DNA from: GWE2-42-39 sp963662895
Lineage (GTDB): Bacteria; Bacteroidota; Bacteroidia; Bacteroidales; Prolixibacteraceae
DNA length: 64,000 bases
Assembly (NCBI GenBank): GCA_963662895.1
Contig: OY759982.1
Location: 310,001-374,000 of the forward strand
Reading direction: 5' to 3'
Positions 1 to 7,757 of this stretch are shown here, in pieces. The notes below the pieces were generated by a model. The model ran no database searches, was not told the origin of the DNA, and was given only the letters and a program-made list of their open reading frames with translations. Numbering within the stretch: the stretch's first letter is position 1; every line of letters begins with the position of its first letter. The translations under genes and the position numbers were made by a program.

Positions 1-14
1 GTTTATAAGAAAAG

Positions 15-77
15 ATGAAAAATCTGGCTATCATTATTAACGTCATTCTTCTAGTCGTCATTAACCCGGCGAAGTGA
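15..77 (+). CDS. ilv operon leader peptide 1 (attenuation)
   Basis: A 20-codon ORF whose core reads LAIIINVILLVVI, so most of its codons specify Ile, Leu or Val. Its stop codon (75-77) lies inside the 5' arm of a hairpin that competes with a terminator, the arrangement of classical ribosome-stalling attenuators. It sits just upstream of ilvD. The inferred role is to sense charged branched-chain tRNAs: a ribosome that finishes the peptide covers the antiterminator arm and lets the terminator form. An AG-rich stretch precedes the ATG. No peptide data can be inferred, but the codon content and hairpin geometry fit very well. Confidence 0.82.
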   Translation: MKNLAIIINVILLVVINPAK

Positions 78-113
78 GAATGCTATGTTTATAATCAGGG
101 TAGCCATTCTCAC
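74..113 (+). promoter_or_regulatory. Antiterminator hairpin of attenuator 1
   Basis: Bases 74-82 (GTGAGAATG) pair perfectly with 105-113 (CATTCTCAC), and 83-85 pair with 101-103 around a single bulged C. The 3' arm overlaps the 5' arm of the terminator at 102-111, so the two structures exclude each other. The 5' arm begins at the leader peptide stop codon and would be covered by a terminating ribosome. Confidence 0.75.
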
Positions 114-133
114 ATAAAGAGGATGGCTTTTTT
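102..133 (+). terminator. Intrinsic terminator of attenuator 1
   Basis: Bases 102-111 (AGCCATTCTC) pair with 119-128 (GAGGATGGCT) over 10 bp with one G-U pair and a 7-nt loop, followed by a run of U. It competes with the antiterminator at 74-113. Confidence 0.8.
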
Positions 134-154
134 CATTTAAAAAAAGAGGTATCT

Positions 155-217
155 ATGAGACAATTTTCAACATATATTTTAGTAGTCGTGATTGTGATCC
201 TACTCGGTTATAACTGA
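155..217 (+). CDS. ilv operon leader peptide 2 (attenuation)
   Basis: A second 20-codon ORF, with core YILVVVIVILLG, again dominated by Ile, Val and Leu codons. It starts 22 nt after the first terminator and has its own hairpin pair: the stop codon (215-217) touches the 5' arm of an antiterminator at 216-224. It differs in sequence from leader 1 but has the same length and design, so a second, serial attenuation checkpoint is inferred. A purine-rich stretch (146-150) precedes the ATG. Confidence 0.8.
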   Translation: MRQFSTYILVVVIVILLGYN

Positions 218-263
218 GAGAGGCTACTTGTATGTTGAATAAAAATATTTAAAGGCCTTTCTC
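216..263 (+). promoter_or_regulatory. Antiterminator hairpin of attenuator 2
   Basis: Bases 216-224 (GAGAGAGGC) pair with 255-263 (GCCTTTCTC) with one G-U pair. The 3' arm is also the 5' arm of the terminator at 252-286. As in attenuator 1, the 5' arm overlaps the leader stop codon. Confidence 0.7.
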
Positions 264-286
264 GAAAACGGGAAGGGCTTTTTTTT
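252..286 (+). terminator. Intrinsic terminator of attenuator 2
   Basis: Bases 253-264 pair with 269-280 around an AAAA loop (12 bp with a few G-U pairs), followed by eight T residues. It lies 24 nt upstream of the ilvD start. Confidence 0.85.
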
Positions 287-309
287 AAGAACTTAAATTT
301 AGAATCGAA

Positions 310-2139
310 ATGCAAAACAAATTAAGAAGTTCAACTGTAACACAAGGACGAAAGATGGCAGGGGCCCGTAGCTTGTGGCGTGCCAACGGGATGAAAGAAG
401 ACCAGTTTAACAAACCTGTTATCGCAATTGTAAATTCGTTTACCCAGTTTGTTCCGGGGCATGTGCATTTACATGAAATAGGGCAGTACATGAAGTCGCT
501 GATTGAAGCACAAGGCTGTTTCGCAGCTGAATTTAACACGATTGCCATTGATGATGGGATTGCTATGGGGCACGATGGAATGCTTTATTCGCTTCCGTCG
601 CGCGACGTAATTGCAGATAGTGTCGAATATGTGTGCAATGCCCATAAAGTAGATGCAATGGTATGCATTTCGAACTGCGATAAAATTACCCCCGGGATGC
701 TGATGGCTGCCATGCGTTTAAATATACCGGCCATTTTTGTCTCTGGTGGCCCGATGGAAGCTGGTGAAATTGACGGTAAATATTATGATCTTATTGATGC
801 GATGATAATGAGTGCCGATAATTCAGTTTCTGATTCTGTTTTGGACCGGGTTGAACGAGATGCCTGTCCAACCTGTGGTTCATGTTCGGGAATGTTTACT
901 GCCAACTCGATGAATTGCCTGGCTGAGGCGATCGGTTTGGCATTACCGGGTAACGGGTCGATTGTGGCAACACATGCCAACCGCATGAAGCTGTTTGAGG
1001 AGGCTGCCAAACGTATTGTTGAAGCAACATATGATTATTATCAAAATGGAAATGATAAGGTATTGCCCCGTACCATTGCTTCTCGCGCTTCGTTCCTGAA
1101 TGCCATGAAGCTGGATATTTCCATGGGCGGTTCATCAAATACTGTTTTGCACCTATTGGCAATTGCCTATGAAGCCGGCGTTGATTTTACCATGAAAGAT
1201 ATTGATCAGTTGTCACGTTTTACGCCGAATATTTGTAAAGTAGCCCCAAGTTCGCAATATCATGTACAGGATGTAAACCGTGCCGGCGGCATTCTCAGCA
1301 TTATGGGAGAACTCGAAAAAGCTGGTCTGCTCGACACTTCAGTAACCCGTATCGACGGGCTCACCCTGGGTGAAGCCATTGTCCGGTATGATATTATGCG
1401 TCCGACAGCTACCGACGAAGCATTCCGTATATATAAGTCGGCGCCCGGTGGCGGAAGGAACCTGGTGATGGGTTCGCAAAATAGCACTTATAAAGAACTT
1501 GACACTGATCGTGAAAAAGGTTGCATCCGCGATGTGGAACATGCTTACAACAAAGACGGTGGTTTAGCTGTTTTATTTGGCAATATTGCAAAAGCAGGTT
1601 GTATTGTAAAAACAGCTGGGGTCGATGCATCAATCCTGAAATTTACCGGGACAGCAAAAGTTTTCTATTCACAGGAAGAAGCCAGTAACGGTATTTTGGG
1701 CGACAGGGTACAGAAAGGCGATGTGGTGGTTATTCGTTACGAAGGGCCCAAAGGTGGACCGGGAATGCAGGAAATGTTGTACCCTACTTCATATTTGAAA
1801 TCGATGAAACTGGATAAAGATTGTGCTTTGATTACCGATGGACGGTTCTCGGGTGGTACCTCGGGATTGTCCATCGGGCATGTCTCTCCCGAAGCTGCGG
1901 CTGGCGGCGAGATAGCTCTGATCAAAGATGGCGATATTATTGAAATAAATATTCCCGAACGTAGCATCAACTTAATGATCAGCGGGGAGGAAATGGCAAA
2001 ACGTAAGGCAGAAGAGACTGCCAAAGGAAAAGATGCCTACCGGGCAGTTGGTCGCGACAGGAATATTAGTAAAGCACTAAAAGCTTATGCCAGCCTGGTT
2101 TCGTCGGCTGACATGGGTGCAGTGAGATTAATTGATTAA
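310..2139 (+). CDS. ilvD: Dihydroxy-acid dehydratase
   Basis: Converts 2,3-dihydroxy-3-methyl acids to 2-keto acids, the third common step of Ile/Val synthesis; a cytoplasmic Fe-S enzyme. The 609-residue product has the typical IlvD/Edd start (SSTVTQGRKMAGARSLWRA), the SNCDKITPG cysteine segment near residue 121 and CPTCGSCSGMFTANSMNC near residue 187, which together supply cluster ligands. Length is close to the long bacterial form. It is the first structural gene after the tandem attenuators. The next gene probably starts 23 bp downstream; a longer TTG-started reading would overlap it. Confidence 0.97.
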   Translation: MQNKLRSSTVTQGRKMAGARSLWRANGMKEDQFNKPVIAIVNSFTQFVPGHVHLHEIGQYMKSLIEAQGCFAAEFNTIAIDDGIAMGHDGMLYSLPSRDVIADSVEYVCNAHKVDAMVCISNCDKITPGMLMAAMRLNIPAIFVSGGPMEAGEIDGKYYDLIDAMIMSADNSVSDSVLDRVERDACPTCGSCSGMFTANSMNCLAEAIGLALPGNGSIVATHANRMKLFEEAAKRIVEATYDYYQNGNDKVLPRTIASRASFLNAMKLDISMGGSSNTVLHLLAIAYEAGVDFTMKDIDQLSRFTPNICKVAPSSQYHVQDVNRAGGILSIMGELEKAGLLDTSVTRIDGLTLGEAIVRYDIMRPTATDEAFRIYKSAPGGGRNLVMGSQNSTYKELDTDREKGCIRDVEHAYNKDGGLAVLFGNIAKAGCIVKTAGVDASILKFTGTAKVFYSQEEASNGILGDRVQKGDVVVIRYEGPKGGPGMQEMLYPTSYLKSMKLDKDCALITDGRFSGGTSGLSIGHVSPEAAAGGEIALIKDGDIIEINIPERSINLMISGEEMAKRKAEETAKGKDAYRAVGRDRNISKALKAYASLVSSADMGAVRLID

Positions 2140-2161
2140 TGAAAAATATAAAATACATCAA

Positions 2162-3859
2162 ATGGCAACAAAAAAAGTAACAGGGTCGCAGGCGGTTATT
2201 CTTTCACTGCTGGAAGAAGGTGTTGAGACCATTTTTGGTTATCCGGGAGGGGCGATTATGCCCATTTATGATGCTTTATACGATTACGATAAACAAGTTC
2301 AGCATATTTTGACCCGACACGAGCAGGGCGCCATTCATGCTGCTGAAGGTTACGCTAAGGTAACCGGGAACGCCGGTGTTTGTTTTGTGACATCAGGCCC
2401 GGGTGCAACCAACCTCATTACCGGTTTGGCTGACGCACTGATCGACTCAATTCCGTTGGTGTGCATCTCGGGTCAGGTAGCTTCACCACTACTCGGAACC
2501 GATGCTTTTCAGGAATCGGATGTGGTTGGCATTACCATGCCGGTAACCAAATGGAATTACCAGATTACCGATGCTGAAGAGATTCCTGAAGCTATTGCCA
2601 AAGCTTTCTATATTGCGAATACCGGACGTCCGGGGCCGGTATTGCTCGATATAGCAAAAGATGCACAGTTCGCCTCGTTCGATTTTGAATACAAACAATG
2701 TAAAAGAATACGTTCGTACATTCCTGATTTACAGGTGGATCCTTTTAAAGTAAAAGAAGCGGTAGAATTGATTGATGCAGCCCAAAAACCGTTATTGCTG
2801 TTCGGTCATGGAGTAATTATTGCCAATGCTGAAGCCGAATTGCAGGAGTTTATTGAAAAAACAGGGATTCCTGCAGCATGGACCTTGTTAGGCCTTTCTG
2901 CACTTCCGACCGATCATCCGTTGAACGTGGGAATGTTGGGTATGCATGGTAATTATGGCCCTAATATAAAAACCAACGAGGCAGACCTGATTATTGCTGT
3001 TGGTATGCGTTTCGATGACCGTGTTACCGGCAAGGTGAGCGAGTATGCCAAAAATGCAAAAATTATTCATCTTGAAATTGATCCGGCAGAGGTTAATAAA
3101 ATTATTAAAACAGATGTGGCTGTGATTGGTAATGCCAAAAAATCTCTTCGGATGTTGATTGATAATGTGAAAAACAATTCGCATGCAGCCTGGCTGAATG
3201 AGTTTAAGGAGTGTGATAAAATTGAATTGGAAAAAGTAATCAGTAAAGATCTACATCCGGTAAAACCCGGACTTACCATGGGGGAAGTTGTTCGCATTGC
3301 TTCAGAAAAAGCAAATAACAATGCCGTTTTGGTTACCGACGTAGGTCAGCAGCAAATGATCGCTTCACGCTATTTTAAATTTACCCAATCGAAAAGCAGT
3401 GTAACTTCGGGGGGACTGGGAACTATGGGCTTCGGCTTACCGGCAGCGATGGGGGCTAAACTGGGACAACCTGATCGTACCGTGTTTGCCATGGTCGGTG
3501 ACGGGGGGATTCAGATGACCATCCAGGAACTGGGAACGATCGAACAATACGGGTTAGATGTAAAGATCATCATTTTAAACAACAATTTTTTGGGGATGGT
3601 TCGTCAATGGCAACAGTTGTTCTTCGAAAAACGTTATTCTTTTACAAAAATGCACAACCCCGATTTTGTAATGATTGCAAAAGGGTACCATATTGAAGCT
3701 GCAAAAGTTGATAAACGTGAAGACCTGGACGCAGCCATTCAGAAAATGATCGATCATAAAGGGCCTTATTTGCTGGAAGTAACTATTGAGAAAGAAGATA
3801 ATGTATTCCCGATGGTGCCGACAGGTGCATCTGTATCCGAAATTATTCTGGAACCCTAA
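2162..3859 (+). CDS. ilvB: Acetolactate synthase, large (catalytic) subunit
   Basis: Condenses pyruvate with pyruvate or 2-ketobutyrate, using thiamine diphosphate and FAD. Visible motifs are GYPGGAIMPIYD near residue 26, RHEQGA near 51 with the catalytic Glu, and the ThDP motif GDGG near 446 with NNNFLGM near 474. I prefer the ATG at 2162 (MATKKVTGSQ) to an upstream TTG at 2132 that would overlap ilvD, because family members begin close to the TGSQAV segment. About 565 residues. It is followed within 12 bp by its regulatory subunit. Confidence 0.97.
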   Translation: MATKKVTGSQAVILSLLEEGVETIFGYPGGAIMPIYDALYDYDKQVQHILTRHEQGAIHAAEGYAKVTGNAGVCFVTSGPGATNLITGLADALIDSIPLVCISGQVASPLLGTDAFQESDVVGITMPVTKWNYQITDAEEIPEAIAKAFYIANTGRPGPVLLDIAKDAQFASFDFEYKQCKRIRSYIPDLQVDPFKVKEAVELIDAAQKPLLLFGHGVIIANAEAELQEFIEKTGIPAAWTLLGLSALPTDHPLNVGMLGMHGNYGPNIKTNEADLIIAVGMRFDDRVTGKVSEYAKNAKIIHLEIDPAEVNKIIKTDVAVIGNAKKSLRMLIDNVKNNSHAAWLNEFKECDKIELEKVISKDLHPVKPGLTMGEVVRIASEKANNNAVLVTDVGQQQMIASRYFKFTQSKSSVTSGGLGTMGFGLPAAMGAKLGQPDRTVFAMVGDGGIQMTIQELGTIEQYGLDVKIIILNNNFLGMVRQWQQLFFEKRYSFTKMHNPDFVMIAKGYHIEAAKVDKREDLDAAIQKMIDHKGPYLLEVTIEKEDNVFPMVPTGASVSEIILEP

Positions 3860-3870
3860 AAAATGAAGTG

Positions 3871-4413
3871 ATGAAGCAGGAATTTATAATAACAGTATAC
3901 TCCGAGAATCAAATAGGTTTACTGAACCGGATTACCATAAATTTTACACGCCGTAAAATAAATATCGAAAGCCTGACTGTTTCAGCTTCGGCCATAAAAG
4001 GGGTGTCAAAATTTACGATTGTGGTGAATGAAACGAAAGACAAAGTCCAGAAACTAGTAGCCCAGCTTGAAAAAATAGTTGATGTCCTAAAAGCATTTTA
4101 TCATACCAAAGATGAAATGATTTATCAGGAGATCGCTTTGTATAAAGTGCCGACCGAAGCACTTTACGAAAGTGACCAGATTGAGAGAATGGTACGTGAT
4201 GCAGGGGCACGTATTTTGGAGATAACCCGCGAATACACGGTTATTGAAAAAACAGGGCGCAAAGAAGAAACCCAGGCTTTGTTCAGGGAACTGAACCAGT
4301 TTAAAGTAATGCAGTTCATTCGTTCCGGACGTATTGCCATAACACGTGATCCTATTGAACGTTTATCAGAATTTCTGAAAGAACGGGATGCGATGCTCGG
4401 TCAGGTGGATTAA
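3871..4413 (+). CDS. ilvN: Acetolactate synthase, small (regulatory) subunit
   Basis: Binds the large subunit and conveys valine feedback inhibition through an N-terminal ACT domain. The start MKQEFIITVYSENQIGLLNRITINF is the typical ACT segment, followed by the C-terminal ALS small-subunit domain (about residues 85-165, including ARILEITREYTVIEKTG). About 180 residues, normal for the family. A GTG three bases upstream is possible, but the ATG is preferred. It sits 11 bp after ilvB, so translation is likely coupled. Confidence 0.95.
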   Translation: MKQEFIITVYSENQIGLLNRITINFTRRKINIESLTVSASAIKGVSKFTIVVNETKDKVQKLVAQLEKIVDVLKAFYHTKDEMIYQEIALYKVPTEALYESDQIERMVRDAGARILEITREYTVIEKTGRKEETQALFRELNQFKVMQFIRSGRIAITRDPIERLSEFLKERDAMLGQVD

Positions 4414-4460
4414 TAGCTTGTAAGTAATATACCCTGACCCCCAGGGGGAACCGGATCAAT

Positions 4461-4502
4461 TTTTCTGATTCCTCCTTGGGTTTGGGGTGTAAAATCAGAA
4501 AA
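4461..4502 (+). repeat. Inverted repeat between ilvN and the AraC gene
   Basis: TTTTCTGATT at 4461-4470 is perfectly repeated in inverse at 4493-4502 with a 22-bp spacer. There is no strong U-tract after it, so it is not a clear terminator. It may be an operator or an mRNA-processing hairpin. Confidence 0.45.
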
Positions 4503-4549
4503 GTTGGTCTTCCTTCCAAGTCTGTCAGAGTAGAACTAAAAAGCTTTTT

Positions 4550-5437
4550 ATGAAAGAAAGTTCCGAATATCTCCCGGTATACAGTTTGCACAATTTTAGT
4601 TCGCCTGAACGAAAAAGCCAGCAGTTCCAGGTCGAGGTGTTCGATGCCAACCGGCATTTCAGTGTAAAATACCCGCACCGGCACGATTTTTTTGAAGTAC
4701 TGTACCTGATGAAAGGTTCAGGTTTTCATGTAATCGACGGGAATAAATACGGGATAAAGCCGCCCTGCGTGTTTTTTTTGTCGCCCGGTCAGGCGCATAA
4801 AATTGAATTTTCGAACGATATTGAGGGATATATTTTTATTTTTACTGCTGATTTTTACCTGCTTAACCGCAGTAACCAAAATGCATTGATCGAGTTCCCG
4901 TTTTTTTTTACTCTTCAACAGGACAACCCGCCGCTCTTATTAACCAATCCTGACGATGTTACTTTCCTGGAAAGGCTTTTTGTCCAGTCCATATCCGAAT
5001 TGGAAAAGAATGGAACAAAAGCTGTTGAGGTGCTCCGGTCCGTGCTTGACCTTGTTCTTACCTCCTGCGCGGCCCGTTATAAAATAGCTGAACCTTCTGA
5101 AACAAAAAGAAAAGGACAATTTTTAATAAAGCATTTTTACAGTCTTGTGGAGGAAAGTAAGCAACGCAACTTGTCGCTGAATGATTATGCCGCATTGTTG
5201 AAGGTAAGTCCAAACCATTTAACCCAAACGTTGAAAAAACTTACCGGCAAAACATCGACCCAGGTTATTAAGTCGAAGCAGATCCTTGAGATTAAACGGT
5301 TGCTGGTTCACACCAACCTTACGGTTTCTGAAATTGCAAACCAGTTGAACTTCCTTGACCAGTCGTATTTCTCGAAGTTTTTTAAACGGGAGACAGGCGT
5401 TTCTCCTCTTCAGTACCGGGCAGGAAGGTTACGCTGA
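4550..5437 (+). CDS. AraC family transcriptional regulator
   Basis: A 295-residue protein with an N-terminal cupin-like ligand-binding domain (HRHDFFEVLYLMKGSGFHVIDG, about residues 43-64) and a C-terminal AraC double helix-turn-helix (about residues 190-295; the second helix pair contains VSEIANQLNFLDQSYFSKFFKRETGVSPLQYR). It lies in the same orientation between ilvN and ilvC, where many Bacteroidetes operons keep ilvN and ilvC close together. The ligand is unknown. Control of ilvC or of the operon is plausible from position only. Confidence 0.9.
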   Translation: MKESSEYLPVYSLHNFSSPERKSQQFQVEVFDANRHFSVKYPHRHDFFEVLYLMKGSGFHVIDGNKYGIKPPCVFFLSPGQAHKIEFSNDIEGYIFIFTADFYLLNRSNQNALIEFPFFFTLQQDNPPLLLTNPDDVTFLERLFVQSISELEKNGTKAVEVLRSVLDLVLTSCAARYKIAEPSETKRKGQFLIKHFYSLVEESKQRNLSLNDYAALLKVSPNHLTQTLKKLTGKTSTQVIKSKQILEIKRLLVHTNLTVSEIANQLNFLDQSYFSKFFKRETGVSPLQYRAGRLR

Positions 5438-5562
5438 ACTTAAAAAATGACAAAAGTTTTTGTGTTTAATGTATTGGTTTATAGTTCGATTATTCAGTAA
5501 TTTTATTCGTTTTTAGATAAAATCATTGAAAAGTACCTAAAAATCACGCTTTTTTACTCTGC

Positions 5563-5574
5563 ATTCTGCAGAAT
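5563..5574. promoter_or_regulatory. Palindrome upstream of ilvC
   Basis: ATTCTGCAGAAT is a perfect 12-bp palindrome inside the 199-bp gap before ilvC. The gap size suggests a separate promoter or control point for ilvC. It could be a binding site, but no second copy was noticed. Confidence 0.3.
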
Positions 5575-5636
5575 ATTTTTTTGTTTTGTATGGTTAAAAG
5601 AGAATCGGTTATAGTAACAAATAAAATTAAGAAAAC

Positions 5637-7112
5637 ATGGCAAATTATTTTAATACACTTCCTTTACGGTTGCAGCTTGAGCAACTTGGAACCTGTGAGT
5701 TTATGGAACAGTCGGAATTTGCCGATGGCGTTAAAAAGCTGGAGGGGAAAAAGATTGTTATTATTGGTTGCGGTGCACAAGGTTTGAACCAGGGGTTAAA
5801 TATGCGTGATTCGGGGCTTGATGTGTCGTACACCTTGCGCGAGAGTGCCATTAAAGGACAACGCCAGTCGTATAAAAATGCGGTTGGAAATGGTTTTAAA
5901 GTCGGAACATACGAAGAAATGGTTCCGGCAGCAGATCTTGTGCTGAACCTTACGCCCGACAAACAGCATTCAGGGGTGATCAATGCAGTAATGCCCCTGA
6001 TGAAAAAAGGCGCAACCCTTTCCTATTCACATGGTTTTAATATTGTTGAAGAAGGGATGCAAATACGGAAAGATATTACCGTGATCATGGTGGCCCCGAA
6101 AGCTCCGGGTTCGGAAGTTCGGGAAGAATACAAACGCGGTTTTGGTACACCTACCTTGATTGCCGTTCATCCTGAAAACGACCCGAATGGCGACGGCTTT
6201 GAAATAGCCAAAGCATATGCCGCAGCAACCGGAGCCCACAAAGCCGGGGTTTTACGTTCGTCGTTTGTTGCCGAAGTAAAATCGGATTTAATGGGCGAAC
6301 AAACTATTCTGTGCGGCCTGCTCCAGACAGGTTCAATCCTTTCGTTCGATAAAATGATTGAAAAAGGGATCGACCCGGGATATGCTGCAAAACTGATCCA
6401 GTACGGATGGGAAGTTATTACTGAAGCCCTGAAACACGGTGGAATTACAAACATGATGGACCGTTTGTCGAACCCCGCCAAAATTGAAGCTTTCAGCCTG
6501 TCCGAAGAACTGAAAACCATGATGCGTCCCTTGTTCGAAAAACATATGGACGATATTATGTCTGGTGAATTTTCGAAAACCATGATGAAAGACTGGGCTG
6601 ACGATGATAAAAAATTATTGACATGGCGTGCTGCAACTGCTGAAACAGCTTTCGAAAAAACACCTGCCAGTGATATGGAAATTAAAGAACAGGAATATTT
6701 CGATCATGGAACTTTGTTGGTTGCTTTTGTAAAAGCCGGGGTTGAGCTTGCTTTCGAAGTAATGACCGAAACAGGCATTAAAGAAGAATCGGCTTATTAC
6801 GAATCACTGCATGAAGTGCCGCTGATAGCCAATACCATTGCCCGCAAGAAACTGTACGAGATGAACCGGACTATTTCTGATACTGCTGAATATGGGTGTT
6901 ATCTGTTCGATCATGCCTGTAAACCATTGCTCGCCGGTTTTATGAGTAAAATTGAAGCCAATGTGATTGGCAGAAACTTCAACGAAGGAAAAGACAACCA
7001 TGTTGATAATAAAGAGCTGATCCGGGTTAATGAAGAAATCCGTTTCCATGACATTGAAATTGTTGGGGCTGAGTTGCGCGAAGCAATGGGGGCTATGAAG
7101 GCAATTATCTGA
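5637..7112 (+). CDS. ilvC: Ketol-acid reductoisomerase (class II)
   Basis: Isomerises and reduces acetolactate or acetohydroxybutyrate with NADPH and Mg2+. The 491-residue length is that of the long class II enzyme, with the IlvN-type Rossmann segment VIIGCGAQGLNQGLNMRDSG near residues 42-60 followed by duplicated C-terminal knot domains. The segment SYSHGFNIVEEGMQIRKD and several downstream acidic motifs are typical of the family. It completes the Ile/Val pathway of this operon apart from the transaminase, which is not in the window. A strong terminator follows at 7200. Confidence 0.97.
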   Translation: MANYFNTLPLRLQLEQLGTCEFMEQSEFADGVKKLEGKKIVIIGCGAQGLNQGLNMRDSGLDVSYTLRESAIKGQRQSYKNAVGNGFKVGTYEEMVPAADLVLNLTPDKQHSGVINAVMPLMKKGATLSYSHGFNIVEEGMQIRKDITVIMVAPKAPGSEVREEYKRGFGTPTLIAVHPENDPNGDGFEIAKAYAAATGAHKAGVLRSSFVAEVKSDLMGEQTILCGLLQTGSILSFDKMIEKGIDPGYAAKLIQYGWEVITEALKHGGITNMMDRLSNPAKIEAFSLSEELKTMMRPLFEKHMDDIMSGEFSKTMMKDWADDDKKLLTWRAATAETAFEKTPASDMEIKEQEYFDHGTLLVAFVKAGVELAFEVMTETGIKEESAYYESLHEVPLIANTIARKKLYEMNRTISDTAEYGCYLFDHACKPLLAGFMSKIEANVIGRNFNEGKDNHVDNKELIRVNEEIRFHDIEIVGAELREAMGAMKAII

Positions 7113-7121
7113 GAGATATAC

Positions 7122-7139
7122 GATCCTGTGATCAGGATC
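7122..7139 (+). repeat. Short hairpin after ilvC
   Basis: GATCCTG and CAGGATC form a 7-bp stem with a 4-nt loop just after the ilvC stop. There is no T-run, so it is probably part of the 3' UTR. Confidence 0.4.
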
Positions 7140-7199
7140 AGATACGATATTGTAACTTAATAGTGATTAAGTTGCAGACTTAGACTTATGAAGAAAATT

Positions 7200-7228
7200 A
7201 GCCTTGTCGAAAGACAGGGCTTTTTTTT
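7200..7228 (+). terminator. Intrinsic terminator of the ilv operon
   Basis: AGCCTTGTC at 7200-7208 pairs with GACAGGGCT at 7213-7221 around a GAAA tetraloop (one G-U pair) and runs into eight T residues. Confidence 0.9.
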
Positions 7229-7271
7229 GTGATAGTTGTAAATCAGTAGTTTATCCAATTTGTGAAAGATT

Positions 7272-7321
7272 CTACTATATTTATAGTAGTTTATTGGAAA
7301 ATGTTACTATATTTGTAGTAG
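7272..7321. promoter_or_regulatory. Two BlaI/MecI-type operators and promoter
   Basis: Two near-identical dyads, CTACTATATTTATAGTAG at 7272-7289 and TTACTATATTTGTAGTAG at 7304-7321, have centres 32 bp apart and match the TACTATA/TATAGTA style of BlaI-family sites. The second overlaps TATATTTG (7308-7315), a match to the Bacteroidetes -7 box TAnnTTTG, so repressor binding would block transcription. Autoregulation of the following blaI-M56 pair is inferred. Confidence 0.75.
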
Positions 7322-7375
7322 ATTTTGTTTGATCTTGGAAAATAATAATTAAAAACGGGTAAAATACTAAGGGGA

Positions 7376-7756
7376 ATGAAGCAATTAACCAAAGCAGAAG
7401 AACAGGTAATGCAAATTCTTTGGGATTTAAAAGAGGCTGTGGTAAAAGATGTGGTTAATCAATTTTCAGATAATAAGCCTGCTTATACTACGGTTGCAAC
7501 AGTATTGAAAGTGTTGGAAAGTAAAGGTTTTGTCCGGGTTGGAAAAACAGGTAATACTAATTTGTTTTCCCCGGTAGTTTCAAAAACCGACTATACCCGT
7601 TTTCAATTCAGCAGTTTATTAAAGAACTATTTTAATGGTTCGTTTCCCAGGATGGCGACCTTTTTTGCACATGAGAACAACCTGAGTATTCAGGATTTGG
7701 AAGAAATGATAAAAAATTCAGGATTGGAAATTAATAACGGCGAAAACGTGGAATAA
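7376..7756 (+). CDS. BlaI/MecI/CopY family transcriptional repressor
   Basis: A 126-residue winged-helix repressor. The N-terminal segment LTKAEEQVMQILWDLKEAVVKDVV and the recognition region PAYTTVATVLKVLESKGFV (residues about 35-53) are typical of the family. The C-terminal half is the dimerisation region cleaved in BlaI-type systems. It is adjacent to an M56 metalloprotease gene (1-bp gap), the usual sensor partner, and downstream of two dyad operators. The inducing signal is unknown, and no beta-lactamase gene lies nearby, so a cell-envelope role is more likely than resistance. Confidence 0.92.
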   Translation: MKQLTKAEEQVMQILWDLKEAVVKDVVNQFSDNKPAYTTVATVLKVLESKGFVRVGKTGNTNLFSPVVSKTDYTRFQFSSLLKNYFNGSFPRMATFFAHENNLSIQDLEEMIKNSGLEINNGENVE

Positions 7757-7757
7757 G

